This document shows, one piece after another, positions 53,332 through 63,089 of a DNA stretch of 64,000 bases; positions within the stretch are counted from its first letter, which is position 1; each line of letters opens with the position of its first letter. The translations under genes and the position numbers were made by a program. The stretch is from JAYVSZ01 sp043774925. GTDB taxonomy: Bacteria; Pseudomonadota; Gammaproteobacteria; Burkholderiales; Methylophilaceae. The DNA lies in assembly GCA_043774925.1 (NCBI GenBank), contig JAYVSZ010000013.1, forward strand, positions 29,712 to 93,711. The letters run 5' to 3'. The notes under the pieces were generated by a model. The model made no database searches. It was not told the DNA's origin and saw only the letters and a list, made by a program, of their open reading frames with translations.

Positions 53332-54524
53332 GCAAGCGCCTTTTGTGTGTTTTTTGCGGCAATCCAATCGCCCGCAAACTGGCGTGCTTGGCCGTCCACA
53401 GCGATGACGTGCTCAATTGAGGTAACGGTTTCTGCGGCAATATTGTCGAGCGCGGTGGCAATCAAAGTTGGGATATCCGTAAAAGAAATGTGCTCTTTCA
53501 AAAACGCGCTGACGGCGACCTCGTTGACCGCATTGAGTATGGTTGCTGCTGTACCGCCCGTGTTTAGTGCGTCGTAGGCCAATTGCAGGCAAGGAAAACG
53601 TTGCAAATCGGGCGCTTCAAACTCCAACTTTGCAATTTCTAGCAAATTAAGCGAAGCGACACCAGATTCAATGCGTTTCGGGTAACCCAGCGCATAGGCA
53701 ATCGGCGTGCGCATATCGGGGTTGCCAAGCTGCGCCAGCACGCTACCATCGATATATTCCACCATAGAGTGAATAATGCTTTGCGGATGCACAATGACTT
53801 CAATTTGGCTCGGTTTTGCGTTGAACAACCAATGCGCCTCGATGACCTCCAAGCCTTTATTCATCAGTGTGGCAGAGTCAATGGTGATTTTTGCGCCCAT
53901 CACCCAGTTTGGATGTTTCAGCGCCCGCGCAGGCGTCACCTGTTCTAATTGTGCTTGCGAAAATCCTCTAAAAGGTCCGCCAGATGCGGTGAGAACAATC
54001 TTACGCACACCGCCATCGGCCAAGTGTTTAAGCGCTTGTGGAGGCATTACTTGAAAAATCGCGTTATGTTCGCTATCAATTGGCAACAAAGTCGCGCCAC
54101 CCGCCTGCACCGCTTGCATAAACAAGCTGCCCGCCATCACTAAGGTTTCTTTATTCGCCAGCAGAATGCGCTTGCCCGCCTTCGCTGCAGCCATGGCTGG
54201 TTTTAGGCCAGCCGCGCCAACAATCGCGGCCATGACAATATCGACATCTGCATCGCTAGAAATCTGCTCCAAACCTGCCATGCCAAAAAGCACTTGCGTT
54301 GCGCTATTTTGCGCTTTGAGTTGCGCGGCTAACGATTTGGCAGACACTTCATCTAACAGCACAGCAAAGCGCGGCTTAAAAACAAGGCATTGCTTGAGAA
54401 GCGCATCTACATTGGTGTTTGCGGCAAGCGCATAAACGCTATAGTTGTCCGCGTGGCGCGAAATCACGTCCAGCGTTTGCTGTCCGATGGTGCCAGTGCT
54501 GCCCAAAATGCTGATATTCTGCAT
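53328..54524 (-). CDS. dxr: 1-deoxy-D-xylulose 5-phosphate reductoisomerase
   Basis: This enzyme makes MEP in isoprenoid synthesis and so feeds undecaprenyl phosphate. At 398 aa it has the NADPH loop ILGSTGTIGQQTLD (residues 5-18), LANKETLVMAG, and the metal-binding PIDSEHNAIFQ and SATLMNKGLEVIEAHWLF. It starts one base before the end of cdsA. Confidence 0.97.
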   Translation of the reverse strand: MQNISILGSTGTIGQQTLDVISRHADNYSVYALAANTNVDALLKQCLVFKPRFAVLLDEVSAKSLAAQLKAQNSATQVLFGMAGLEQISSDADVDIVMAAIVGAAGLKPAMAAAKAGKRILLANKETLVMAGSLFMQAVQAGGATLLPIDSEHNAIFQVMPPQALKHLADGGVRKIVLTASGGPFRGFSQAQLEQVTPARALKHPNWVMGAKITIDSATLMNKGLEVIEAHWLFNAKPSQIEVIVHPQSIIHSMVEYIDGSVLAQLGNPDMRTPIAYALGYPKRIESGVASLNLLEIAKLEFEAPDLQRFPCLQLAYDALNTGGTAATILNAVNEVAVSAFLKEHISFTDIPTLIATALDNIAAETVTSIEHVIAVDGQARQFAGDWIAAKNTQKALA

Positions 54525-55346
54525 TTAGTGGGCAACCCCGTAATAGTTGTAAGCGTAAATCAGTAAAATCGCGATTGGCAAGCTGGGAATCAGGCCATCA
54601 ATACGATCTAAAATACCGCCGTGCCCAGGCAGTAAGTCGCCACTGTCTTTGATATTGGCTTGGCGCTTCATCAGCGACTCAAACAAATCTCCTATCACGC
54701 CAAACCCTGCAGTTACCCACAACAAGGGAAATATCGCAGGATTATCCGCGCCAAAAACGTAGCGCAATATTGCCGCAAACAGCGTCACTGCAAGCAATGC
54801 GCCAAATACGCCTTCCCATGTTTTGCCTGGGCTAATGGTGGGTGCAAGTTTGTTTTTGCCGAAGTTTTTACCTGAAAAATAAGCAGCGCTATCGGCAATC
54901 CAAATCGTGGCGAGCAATATTAACACTAGCCACGGGTCGGCGCCTCTAGCGCAGATGAGCGCCAGCCAAAGTGGCGCCATTAATAGCACGCCCAATAAAG
55001 CCATGGCGAGCTTGCTGCCAATCACAAAGCGCTTCGCCAGCCAGATGGGTACAATAAATAGCCAAAATATCGCCGCGAAAAAAAACACTAAAATAGATTT
55101 GTAAAAAAACAAATGGAAGCCGTATCTATCCATCAGCATCACTACGGCAATGCCCAAAGCCGCGCAAATTGTGGTGTAAACCCAGCGTTCTGTTGCGTTC
55201 AGTTTAATAAGTGCGCCCCATTCGTATATGGCTAGCAGCGTAATGCCCAACATCACAACCGCCCATGTTTCATCAGAAAACATAAAGAGCGCGGGAATAA
55301 ACGCGGACATGAGAATGAGTGCGGTGATGATGCGGGTTTTAAGCAT
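54525..55346 (-). CDS. cdsA: Phosphatidate cytidylyltransferase
   Basis: This integral membrane enzyme (273 aa, about eight helices) makes CDP-diacylglycerol for phospholipids. The C-terminal signature is clear: GDLFESLMKRQANIKDSG, then LLPGHGGILDRIDGL, with the metal-binding Asp residues. It lies between uppS and dxr in the conserved cluster. Confidence 0.96.
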   Translation of the reverse strand: MLKTRIITALILMSAFIPALFMFSDETWAVVMLGITLLAIYEWGALIKLNATERWVYTTICAALGIAVVMLMDRYGFHLFFYKSILVFFFAAIFWLFIVPIWLAKRFVIGSKLAMALLGVLLMAPLWLALICARGADPWLVLILLATIWIADSAAYFSGKNFGKNKLAPTISPGKTWEGVFGALLAVTLFAAILRYVFGADNPAIFPLLWVTAGFGVIGDLFESLMKRQANIKDSGDLLPGHGGILDRIDGLIPSLPIAILLIYAYNYYGVAH

Positions 55347-55379
55347 AAAGTAAGCTAAGCATAAAATAGGTTCAGCATA

Positions 55380-56177
55380 TTAAGTATTAGAATTCTGCGG
55401 TGTTGTCAGCTGTTCGCTGGTGCGCCCAAAGCGCCGCTCGCGCTGTTGATATGAGCTTATTGCCGCGTCAAACGCCTCTAGGTCGAAATCTGGCCATAAA
55501 GTATCCGTAAAATACAACTCAGCGTAAGCCAGCTGCCACAACAAAAAGTTGCTAATGCGCTTTTCGCCACCCGTGCGGATGAACAAATCCGGCTCTGGCG
55601 CGTAGCTCATGGCCAGGTAAGGCGTCAAATCGTCTTCTGAAAGCGCTTCTCCTTTGGCCCGTTTTTCTTCTACCGCGTTTGATTCCAACATCTTATTCGT
55701 CGCTTGCAGAATATCCCAGCGCCCGCCGTAATTGGCGGCGATGGTCAACGTTAAGCCTGTGTTTTTTGCGGTAAGTTTTTCAGAATCTTTGATTTGCTTC
55801 ATCAGCGCCTTGCTAAAGCGGCTGCGGTCGCCGATGAGCTTTAGGCGGATGTTGTTGTCGTGCAACTTCACTACTTCACGCTTGAGCGCCTCCATAAACA
55901 AGCCCATTAAAAATGAGACTTCCTCTTCTGGCCGGCGCCAGTTCTCGCTGCTGAAGGCAAATAGTGTTAAAAATTTGACCTTTTTTTCGGCGCAAGTTTT
56001 AACTAAATCGCGCACGGTTTCTACGCCGCGCTGATGCCCAGCCACCCGCGGTAGAAAGCGTTTGCGCGCCCAGCGGCCGTTGCCATCCATAATCACCGCA
56101 ATATGATTGGGAGTCTCGTCCGCAACAGGAATGGTTTTTGTCGAGCTGGCAAATAAGCCTTTTGGGAACAGACGCAA
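55380..56177 (-). CDS. uppS: Undecaprenyl diphosphate synthase
   Basis: This cis-prenyltransferase makes the C55 carrier lipid of peptidoglycan and polysaccharide synthesis. It is 265 aa with IAVIMDGNGRWARKR (catalytic Asp31), LTLFAFSSENWRRP and the RTGGEKRISNFLLWQLAYAE block. About 22 extra N-terminal residues precede the domain. It starts 12 bases after frr. Confidence 0.96.
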   Translation of the reverse strand: MRLFPKGLFASSTKTIPVADETPNHIAVIMDGNGRWARKRFLPRVAGHQRGVETVRDLVKTCAEKKVKFLTLFAFSSENWRRPEEEVSFLMGLFMEALKREVVKLHDNNIRLKLIGDRSRFSKALMKQIKDSEKLTAKNTGLTLTIAANYGGRWDILQATNKMLESNAVEEKRAKGEALSEDDLTPYLAMSYAPEPDLFIRTGGEKRISNFLLWQLAYAELYFTDTLWPDFDLEAFDAAISSYQQRERRFGRTSEQLTTPQNSNT

Positions 56178-56189
56178 AATAATGTTCGC

Positions 56190-56747
56190 TTAAACAGCCA
56201 TCAAATCGACTTCTTTGACCTGCAGTAGCTTATCGACCTCGATCACCGCTTTGTCCGTCATTTTTTGCACTTCATCTTGCGTACGGCGCTCGTCATCTTC
56301 GCTAATTTCTTTGTCTTTAATCAGCTTTTTCAAGGCATCGTTGGCATCGCGGCGCACATTACGTATGGAAACTTTTGCATTTTCAGCTTCGCTTCGTACA
56401 ATTTTAATCATATCGCGGCGGCGCTCTTCTGTCAGCATTGGCATGGGCACGCGAATCAAATCGCCATTAGTGGCTGGGTTTAAGCCCAAGTCACAATCGC
56501 GAATCGCTTTTTCCACTTTACCAATCATATTTTTTTCAAAAGGCTGCACGTTAATGGTGCGTGCATCGCCCAAGTTCACGTTAGCCACTTGATTTACCGC
56601 CACCATCGAGCCGTAATATTCCACCATCACGTGATCCAACAACCCAATGTGGGCGCGGCCCGTACGCACTTTTGCTAAGTCATTTTTAAGTGACTCTAAT
56701 GACCTTTGCATTTTGCTATCTGCGGTTTTTTTTATTTCTTCTAACAT
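56190..56747 (-). CDS. frr: Ribosome recycling factor
   Basis: This 185-aa factor splits the post-termination ribosome with EF-G. It starts MLEEIKKTADSKMQ at the ATG at 56747, which has GGAG upstream; a TTG four codons earlier is the frame maximum but contains that ribosome site. Family blocks are LAKVRTGRAHIGLLDHV and VPMPMLTEERRRDM. The length equals the family norm. Confidence 0.97.
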   Translation of the reverse strand: MLEEIKKTADSKMQRSLESLKNDLAKVRTGRAHIGLLDHVMVEYYGSMVAVNQVANVNLGDARTINVQPFEKNMIGKVEKAIRDCDLGLNPATNGDLIRVPMPMLTEERRRDMIKIVRSEAENAKVSIRNVRRDANDALKKLIKDKEISEDDERRTQDEVQKMTDKAVIEVDKLLQVKEVDLMAV

Positions 56748-56759
56748 TTCAAACTCCAA

Positions 56760-56889
56760 TAAATACTATAAAACTTATAGTCTGTGATGCAGTGCTAGGC
56801 GCACGCAGCACAGCAACCGGAATGTATGAGTTATCCATGAGGATTGCGAGCAGCGCGCAACAACGCAATGCGCACAGAATATAGGTTTA
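56760..56889. other. Gap between frr and pyrH with repeat-like block
   Basis: No gene is visible. The central part (about 56795-56880) is GC-rich and contains TAGGCGCACGCAGCACAG and TTGCGAGCAGCGCGCAACA, which resembles the block in the acpP-fabG gap. It may be a second copy of a small degenerate dispersed element or an intercistronic structure. Confidence 0.45.
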
Positions 56890-57606
56890 TTATACAACGA
56901 CTTTTGTGCCTTCATTTTCGCCCATCACCACGCGCATGAGGCCACCTTTTTTAAAAATACTAAACACACAAATGGGCAAGTTTTGGTCGCGACATAAAGT
57001 CAGCGCGGTCGCATCCATTACTTTAAGATTTTTGTTAATCGCCTCGTCAAACGTCACGGTTTCGTAGCGCGTCGCGTCTTTATTCTTTTTTGGGTCGTCC
57101 GTATAAATGCCATCTACTTTAGTGGCTTTTAGCACGATTTCCGCGTTCATTTCCATGCCGCGCAAAGCGGCTGCAGTATCTGTGGTAAAGAACGGATTGC
57201 CAGTTCCCGCGCCAAATATGACGACGCGCCCTTCTTCCAAATAGCGAATTGCTTTGCCGCGAATATAGGGCTCGGCGACTTGCTCAATATTCAGTGCGCT
57301 TTGCACACGCGCATTCAAACCAATATTTTTCATGGCATCTTGCAGCGCCATTGCGTTCATCACCGTCGCTAGCATGCCCATATAATCCGCTGTCGCTCTA
57401 TCCATGCCCGCAGCAGCAGGTGCAACACCGCGGAATATATTGCCGCCGCCAATCACAATCGCCACTTGCACGCCCAAATCAACCACTTCTTTAATTTGCG
57501 CGACTATGTCGTTTATCGTTGCGCGGTTGATACCGTAGGCGTCATCGCCCATCAGCGCCTCGCCAGAAAGCTTAAGAAGTATGCGTTTGTATGCGGGTTT
57601 GCTCAT
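56890..57606 (-). CDS. pyrH: UMP kinase
   Basis: This hexameric amino-acid-kinase-fold enzyme makes UDP from UMP. It is 238 aa with RILLKLSGEAL, VIGGGNIFRG and the TVFDEAINKNLKVMDATAL-type C-terminal block (TFDEAINKNLKVMDATA here). It lies downstream of a strong tsf terminator, so it has its own expression signals. Confidence 0.97.
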   Translation of the reverse strand: MSKPAYKRILLKLSGEALMGDDAYGINRATINDIVAQIKEVVDLGVQVAIVIGGGNIFRGVAPAAAGMDRATADYMGMLATVMNAMALQDAMKNIGLNARVQSALNIEQVAEPYIRGKAIRYLEEGRVVIFGAGTGNPFFTTDTAAALRGMEMNAEIVLKATKVDGIYTDDPKKNKDATRYETVTFDEAINKNLKVMDATALTLCRDQNLPICVFSIFKKGGLMRVVMGENEGTKVVV

Positions 57607-57663
57607 GTTGACCTTATGTTTTTGACTAGTGCTATTTAATCACAAAACAGCTAAAAATGGACA

Positions 57664-57701
57664 AAAAAAGTGGATTTTCCATTGCTGGAAAATCCACTTT
57701 T
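57664..57701 (-). terminator. Rho-independent terminator of rpsB-tsf
   Basis: A 15-bp stem AAAAGTGGATTTTCC/GGAAAATCCACTTTT (57666-57680 with 57687-57701) and a T-run on the - strand lie 17 bases after the tsf stop. Confidence 0.95.
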
Positions 57702-57717
57702 CTTATGCGATTGGTTT

Positions 57718-58605
57718 TTACACCTTAGCGGCTGCGGCAACCTCTGCGGCGTAATCTACCACTGCTTTTTCAATGCCCTCGCCCACGGTGTACATGGTGA
57801 ATGAAGCAACGGATGCGTTTCTAGATTTTAATAATTGTTCAATGGTCATTTTGTCGTCTTTTACGAACACTTGGCTAAGCAATGTCACTTCTTTTAAGAA
57901 CTTAGCAACAGTACCGTCTGCAATTTTTTCTAACATCGCTTCTGGCTTGCCTGCTTCTTTTGCTTTTTCAATCGCAACGCGACGTTCCGCTTCTATCAAG
58001 TTCGCATCTACACCACTTGCATCGAGCGATTTTGGTTTTGCTGCCGCAATATGCATGGCCAAATCTTTAGCCAATGTCTCGTCGCCACCCACTAAATCTA
58101 CTAACACACCGATTTTGGTGCCATGTACATAGCTAGAAATTTTGCCTTGCGCCGCAATGCGCACAAAACGACGCGGCGTGATGTTTTCGCCAATTTTACC
58201 AACCAATTGCGCACGCACTTCCTCTGCGGTTGCGCCATTCATGGCCATTGCGCCAACAGCAGCAATATCAGCAGGATTGTTGTCGTTGACGTTTTGCGCT
58301 AAATCAGCCACAAATTTCAAGAAATCTTCATTTTTTGCACAGAAATCAGTTTCAGAGTTTACTTCAATCATCGTGCCAGTTTTGCCATCTGTACTAATGC
58401 GAATACCCACTGTACCTTCAGCAGCCACGCGCCCTGCTGCGTTGCTTGCCCTTTTACCAAAACGTACACGTAGAATTTCTTCTGCACGCGCCATGTCGCC
58501 TTCGGCTTCGGTCAATGCTTTTTTGCAGTCCATCATTGGCGCATCGGTGCGCTCACGTAATTCTTTTACCATGCTTGCGGTGATTTCAATTATGTTTTCA
58601 GCCAT
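57718..58605 (-). CDS. tsf: Elongation factor Ts
   Basis: This nucleotide-exchange factor recycles EF-Tu. At 295 aa it starts with MAENIIEITASMVKELRERT, followed by the UBA-like TDAPMMDCKKALTEA block, GRVAAEGTVGI, and MIEVNSETDFCAKNEDF, the EF-Tu contact region. It follows rpsB after a hairpin. Confidence 0.97.
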   Translation of the reverse strand: MAENIIEITASMVKELRERTDAPMMDCKKALTEAEGDMARAEEILRVRFGKRASNAAGRVAAEGTVGIRISTDGKTGTMIEVNSETDFCAKNEDFLKFVADLAQNVNDNNPADIAAVGAMAMNGATAEEVRAQLVGKIGENITPRRFVRIAAQGKISSYVHGTKIGVLVDLVGGDETLAKDLAMHIAAAKPKSLDASGVDANLIEAERRVAIEKAKEAGKPEAMLEKIADGTVAKFLKEVTLLSQVFVKDDKMTIEQLLKSRNASVASFTMYTVGEGIEKAVVDYAAEVAAAAKV

Positions 58606-58664
58606 TTTGGGCTCCTTAAAACTTAACTTTAAGTAGTTAATATAATTAATTGATTATAAATAAT

Positions 58665-58689
58665 AAAAGGGGCTAACAAGCCCCTTTTT
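58665..58689 (-). terminator. Intercistronic hairpin between rpsB and tsf
   Basis: Stem AAAAGGGGCT/AGCCCCTTTT with loop AACA/TGTT is followed by ATTATTT on the - strand. It is a partial terminator that should lower tsf relative to rpsB, as known for this operon in E. coli. Confidence 0.75.
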
Positions 58690-58701
58690 CTTGCCATTTG
58701 A

Positions 58702-59463
58702 TTATTCTGCAGCAGGTGCTTCAGTAGCAGCTACTTCAACAAACTCTTCTACTTCTGCAGCTGATTTCACAAGCTCAGTCATCGCGTTTGCGCGACCATC
58801 TAACACTGCATCTGCCATGCCGCGCGCATATAAGCGAATCGCACGTGAAGAGTCATCGTTACCAGGAATCACATAAGTGATGCCATCTGGCGAATTATTG
58901 GTATCGACAATGCCAATCACTGGAATGCCTAATTTAGCCGCTTCCGTCACCGCGCCGTGCTCGTGGCCCACATCAACAATGAAAATCGCGTCTGGTAAGC
59001 CGCCCATTTCCTTAATGCCGCCGATTGAACGCTCTAATTTTTCAACTTCGCGTTTATAACCTAGCGCTTCTTTTTTGCCAAATTTTTCCAAGCTGCCATC
59101 AAGCAACATGGTTTCGTAATCTGTTAGGCGTTTAATTGAAGCTTTAACTGTTTTAAAGTTGGTGAGCATGCCGCCCAACCAACGGTGATTCACATAAGCA
59201 CAGCCTGCGCGTTGCGCTTCTTCTTTCATAATGTCGCGCGCTTGACGTTTAGTGCCTACAAATAAAATACGGCCCTTGTTTGCTGCCAATTGGCGCACAT
59301 ATTTTTGCGCATCTTCGAAAAGTGGCAAGGTTTTTTCAAGGTTGACGATATGAATTTTGTTACGATCACCAAAAATGTACTCAGCCATTTTCGGATTCCA
59401 ATAACGGGTTTGGTGGCCAAAGTGAACACCGGCCTCAAGCATTTGACGCATAGTAACTGACAT
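58702..59463 (-). CDS. rpsB: 30S ribosomal protein S2
   Basis: This 253-aa ribosomal protein starts MSVTMRQMLEAGVHFGHQTRYWNPKM, the S2 norm, at the ATG at 59463, with GGAG eight bases upstream. Earlier in-frame codons to 59505 are not used. Blocks are IHIVNLEKTLP and GIPVIGIVDTN. It heads the operon with its own promoter, and in many bacteria S2 represses the operon through its leader RNA. Confidence 0.97.
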   Translation of the reverse strand: MSVTMRQMLEAGVHFGHQTRYWNPKMAEYIFGDRNKIHIVNLEKTLPLFEDAQKYVRQLAANKGRILFVGTKRQARDIMKEEAQRAGCAYVNHRWLGGMLTNFKTVKASIKRLTDYETMLLDGSLEKFGKKEALGYKREVEKLERSIGGIKEMGGLPDAIFIVDVGHEHGAVTEAAKLGIPVIGIVDTNNSPDGITYVIPGNDDSSRAIRLYARGMADAVLDGRANAMTELVKSAAEVEEFVEVAATEAPAAE

Positions 59464-59562
59464 TGTATTGCTCCATGTAAGGGTTAAATTTGCACTCGCC
59501 CACAATATCCGCCAAAGCGAACACCCTGTACGGGGCGATGCATTAATTTGCTAAAAATATGA

Positions 59563-59591
59563 TTAAACACTTGCTTAGCGGCGCGTATAAT
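59563..59591 (+). promoter_or_regulatory. Promoter of map-glnD
   Basis: -35 TTAAAC (59563-59568), a 17-base spacer and a perfect -10 TATAAT (59586-59591). The -10 overlaps that of the divergent rpsB promoter. Confidence 0.75.
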
Positions 59592-59615
59592 AGCAAATAT
59601 TCGCAACAAATTCAA
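59587..59615 (-). promoter_or_regulatory. Promoter of rpsB-tsf
   Basis: On the - strand -35 TTGAAT (59615-59610), 17 bases, and extended -10 TGC-TATTAT (59592-59587), followed by ACGCGCC, a G+C-rich discriminator. The predicted leader is about 115 bases, long enough for S2 feedback control. Confidence 0.75.
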
Positions 59616-59662
59616 TTAAACTTAAAGTCATTTAACCAAATACTGAACAATTTCAAACAATT

Positions 59663-60460
59663 ATGGCCATTACCATTAACAACGCGGACGACATCGCAAA
59701 AATGCGCATTGCTGGCAAACTTGCCAGCGAAGTGCTTGATTACATTACACCTTTTGTGGTGCATGGCGTAACGACGGAAAAGCTGGACAAGCTTTGCCAC
59801 GATTATATGGTGAACGTACAAAAGACAATTCCTGCGCCGCTTAATTATGCGCCAGATGGCCACACGCCTTATCCTAAATCGATTTGCACTTCGGTGAATC
59901 AGCAGATTTGCCACGGCGTGCCAGGCGATAAAGTGCTTAAAAATGGCGACATCGTGAATCTCGACATCACCGTCATCAAAGATGGTTATCACGGCGATAC
60001 GTCGCGTATGTTTATGGTTGGCGAGGTGTCGATTCAAGCCAAGCGTTTAAGCGAAATCACTTATCAAGCCATGTGGATTGGCATTAGCAAAGTGAGGCCA
60101 GACGCCACTTTGGGCGATATTGGCCATGCGATTCAAACTTTTGCCGAGCACAATGGCTACAGCATTGTGCGTGAGTTTTGCGGCCACGGCATTGGCACCA
60201 AATTTCACACAGAACCGCAAGTGTTGCATTACGGCAAACCTGGCACGGGCGTAAAATTGCGCGCTGGCATGATTTTTACCATCGAGCCGATGATTAACGC
60301 GGGTAAGCGCGACATTAAGCAAATGCCTGACGGCTGGACGATTGTGACCAAAGACCGCAGTTTATCGGCGCAATGGGAGCACACAATTTTGGTGACGGAA
60401 ACGGGTTTTGAAGTGATGACGCTATCCGCTGGCTCGCCTGCCACACCGCAATTCACCTAG
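59663..60460 (+). CDS. map: Methionine aminopeptidase, type I
   Basis: This enzyme removes the N-terminal methionine of new proteins. It is 265 aa with the metal ligands in NLDITVIKDGYHGDTSRMF (two Asp), EFCGHGIGTKFH (His), FTIEPMIN (Glu) and QWEHTILV (Glu). It is divergent from rpsB and 16 bases before glnD. Confidence 0.97.
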   Translation: MAITINNADDIAKMRIAGKLASEVLDYITPFVVHGVTTEKLDKLCHDYMVNVQKTIPAPLNYAPDGHTPYPKSICTSVNQQICHGVPGDKVLKNGDIVNLDITVIKDGYHGDTSRMFMVGEVSIQAKRLSEITYQAMWIGISKVRPDATLGDIGHAIQTFAEHNGYSIVREFCGHGIGTKFHTEPQVLHYGKPGTGVKLRAGMIFTIEPMINAGKRDIKQMPDGWTIVTKDRSLSAQWEHTILVTETGFEVMTLSAGSPATPQFT

Positions 60461-60476
60461 TTTCAAACCAATACGC

Positions 60477-63056
60477 ATGACAAATCAAACCATTTCTAAA
60501 CAAACGGTGCAGGCTTGGCGCAGTGACTTAAAAGCGCAGCAACAAGCGCTGGAGCAAGCTTTTTTTGCGCAAAAAAATCCTGCGCGTTTGCTCAAAAACC
60601 ATGCAAAATGCATCGATAATCTGTTAAAAGTAGTATGGCTGCAAGCCAATATCCATGCGGGTGTCAGCTTGATTGCTGTAGGTGGTTATGGGCGTGGAGA
60701 ATTGTTTCCTTATTCAGATATTGACCTGCTGATTTTACTGCCAGAAAATATAGCCGAAACACAAAATCATGAGATTGCTGCGCTAATTGGCGTGCTTTGG
60801 GACATCGGCCTGAACGTTGGCCACAGCGTGCGCAACTTGCAAGAATGTGCTGCAGAAGCAAAAAATGATGTGACCGTGCAGACTAATTTACTTGAGGCGC
60901 GTTTGCTTTGCGGCAATCAAACCAAGTTTAAACAGTTTTTTAATGCGATTAATCAAGCACTTAACCCAGCATTATTTTTGGCCGCAAAAACGCGTGAGCT
61001 AGATAATCGCCATGCTAAATTTAACGATACTGCTTATAGTTTAGAGCCAAACATCAAAGAAAGTCCTGGTGGATTGCGCGATTTGCACACCATTTTATGG
61101 CTGGCACAAAGCCAAAATTTAGGTAAAACTTGGGGCGAACTGGCCAAAAACAAAGTCATTAGCGCGCTTGAATTGCGCGAAATCAGGCGCCACGAGCGTA
61201 ACTTGCAAACATTGCGTATTCGTTTGCATTACCTTGCTAAACGGCGCGAAGATAGGCTGCTGTTCGACTTTCAAAACGAGCTAGCTGCTAATCTAGGGCT
61301 GAAAAACACCGACCATAAACGCGCCAGCGAGCAGCTGATGCAAAGCTACTACCGCAGCGCAAGATATATCAGCTTAATCAATGAGATACTACTAAAATCT
61401 CTCACGCTGAACATCTTGCCAGCACAGGCCGCAGCCAGAATTAATGCGCACTTTGTTGCGCATCACAATTTTGTAGAAGCCAACACGGATGCGCTATTTG
61501 AGCAGCATCCTAGTGCGATTTTAGAATGTTTTTTACTGTTGCAACAGTCGCCAAAATTAAATGGCCAAGATTTAACCTTGGGCCCAACCTTGCTGCGCCA
61601 ATTGCAACATTCAAAAAAATTGGTTTCGCCGGAGTTTCGGCGCAACCAAGTCAATAAGCAATTGTTTTTAAACATACTATCGCAAAAAAATGGCGTTAAT
61701 CATGCCTTGCGGCGTATGAACCGCTATGGCATTTTAGGGCAATATATCCCCGCTTTTGGCAAAATTATCGGGCAAATGCAGCACGATTTGTTTCATGTTT
61801 ATACGGTAGACGCACACATTTTAAACGTGCTGGCGAACTTGCGGCGCTTTGCCAAGCCCGATCTTAAACATGAGTTTCCGCTTTGTAGCGAGCTGTTTGC
61901 AGGATTCGAGAAGCCGCATCTACTCTACCTCGCAGCTCTATTTCACGACATTGCCAAAGGCCGTGGTGGCGATCATTCAACGCTTGGCGCGGTGGATGCA
62001 AAACGCTTTTGCAAACTGCACAATTTGCCCAAAGAGGATGCGAATTTGGTCGCTTGGTTGGTCGATGCGCATCTTCAAATGTCTAAAGTGGCGCAAAAAT
62101 CGGATTTATCCGACCCAGCCATCATCGAGCAATTCGCCCATTTTGTAAAAACGGAAACACGCCTAACAGCCTTATATTTATTGACTGTAGCCGATATTCG
62201 CGGCACCAGCCCAGTGGTGTGGAACGCGTGGAAAGCGCGACTTTTAGAGAGCTTATTTTTGGAAACGCGCCGCGTATTGAACAACGCGACCTTTAGCGTA
62301 AAGCAAGCGATTGAAACGCGCCAAATCGAGGCCACCGAAAAGCTCGCCAAATATGGTTTGCAGCCGCAAGCATACGAAAGTCTGTGGCAAAACGTCGGCG
62401 CAGGCTATTTTACGCGCTTCGACAGCGACGAAATCGCCTGGCATAGCCGCTTGCTCACCCCGCATGTATTTGCCAGCGCGCCCATTGTCCGCGCGCGCCT
62501 CAGCCCCAATGGTGACGGCATTCAGGTGATGATTTATACACGCGACCAAGACGACTTGTTTGCACGCATTTGTAACTTTTTCGACCGTATCGCTTACAGT
62601 ATCGGCCAAGCCAAAATTTACACCACCCATCATGGCTACGCGCTCAACAGCTTTATTGTTTTAGATCAATCAGGTAAATCAGTAAGTTACAGTGGATTAT
62701 TAAAACATATTGAAACAGAATTGACAGAAAAAATCGAAAGTGCAGCGCCGCTAGAAGCGCCGTTAAAAGGCCGCCTAAGCCGGCAAGTGAAGCACACACC
62801 GTTTGAAACAAAGGTAAAAATAGAAATGGATGCGCAAAGCAGCAATCACGCCGTGGATATTATCACAGGCGATCGCCCTGGACTGCTTGCACAAATAGCT
62901 TTCGTTTTTTTGCAACACGGCGTAGATTTGCATAACGCCAAAATCAACACATTGGGCAACCGCGCCGAGGATAGCTTTCTCGTCTCAGCCAAGCAGAATA
63001 AGCCTCTCAGCCATGTACAAGTTGATTTATTACAAACCGAATTAGCCGCCCTGTAG
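60477..63056 (+). CDS. glnD: Bifunctional uridylyltransferase/uridylyl-removing enzyme
   Basis: This nitrogen sensor adds UMP to PII proteins when glutamine is low and removes it when glutamine is high. It is 859 aa: a nucleotidyltransferase domain with GGYGRGELFPYSDIDLLIL near residues 68-86, a central region, an HD hydrolase domain with HDIAKGRGGDHS near residue 490, and two C-terminal ACT domains (about 680-760 and 790-859) that bind glutamine. All active motifs are intact. A terminator follows. Confidence 0.97.
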   Translation: MTNQTISKQTVQAWRSDLKAQQQALEQAFFAQKNPARLLKNHAKCIDNLLKVVWLQANIHAGVSLIAVGGYGRGELFPYSDIDLLILLPENIAETQNHEIAALIGVLWDIGLNVGHSVRNLQECAAEAKNDVTVQTNLLEARLLCGNQTKFKQFFNAINQALNPALFLAAKTRELDNRHAKFNDTAYSLEPNIKESPGGLRDLHTILWLAQSQNLGKTWGELAKNKVISALELREIRRHERNLQTLRIRLHYLAKRREDRLLFDFQNELAANLGLKNTDHKRASEQLMQSYYRSARYISLINEILLKSLTLNILPAQAAARINAHFVAHHNFVEANTDALFEQHPSAILECFLLLQQSPKLNGQDLTLGPTLLRQLQHSKKLVSPEFRRNQVNKQLFLNILSQKNGVNHALRRMNRYGILGQYIPAFGKIIGQMQHDLFHVYTVDAHILNVLANLRRFAKPDLKHEFPLCSELFAGFEKPHLLYLAALFHDIAKGRGGDHSTLGAVDAKRFCKLHNLPKEDANLVAWLVDAHLQMSKVAQKSDLSDPAIIEQFAHFVKTETRLTALYLLTVADIRGTSPVVWNAWKARLLESLFLETRRVLNNATFSVKQAIETRQIEATEKLAKYGLQPQAYESLWQNVGAGYFTRFDSDEIAWHSRLLTPHVFASAPIVRARLSPNGDGIQVMIYTRDQDDLFARICNFFDRIAYSIGQAKIYTTHHGYALNSFIVLDQSGKSVSYSGLLKHIETELTEKIESAAPLEAPLKGRLSRQVKHTPFETKVKIEMDAQSSNHAVDIITGDRPGLLAQIAFVFLQHGVDLHNAKINTLGNRAEDSFLVSAKQNKPLSHVQVDLLQTELAAL

Positions 63057-63089
63057 CGCGCTTTCAAAAAACAAAGCCCAGCAAAACAA

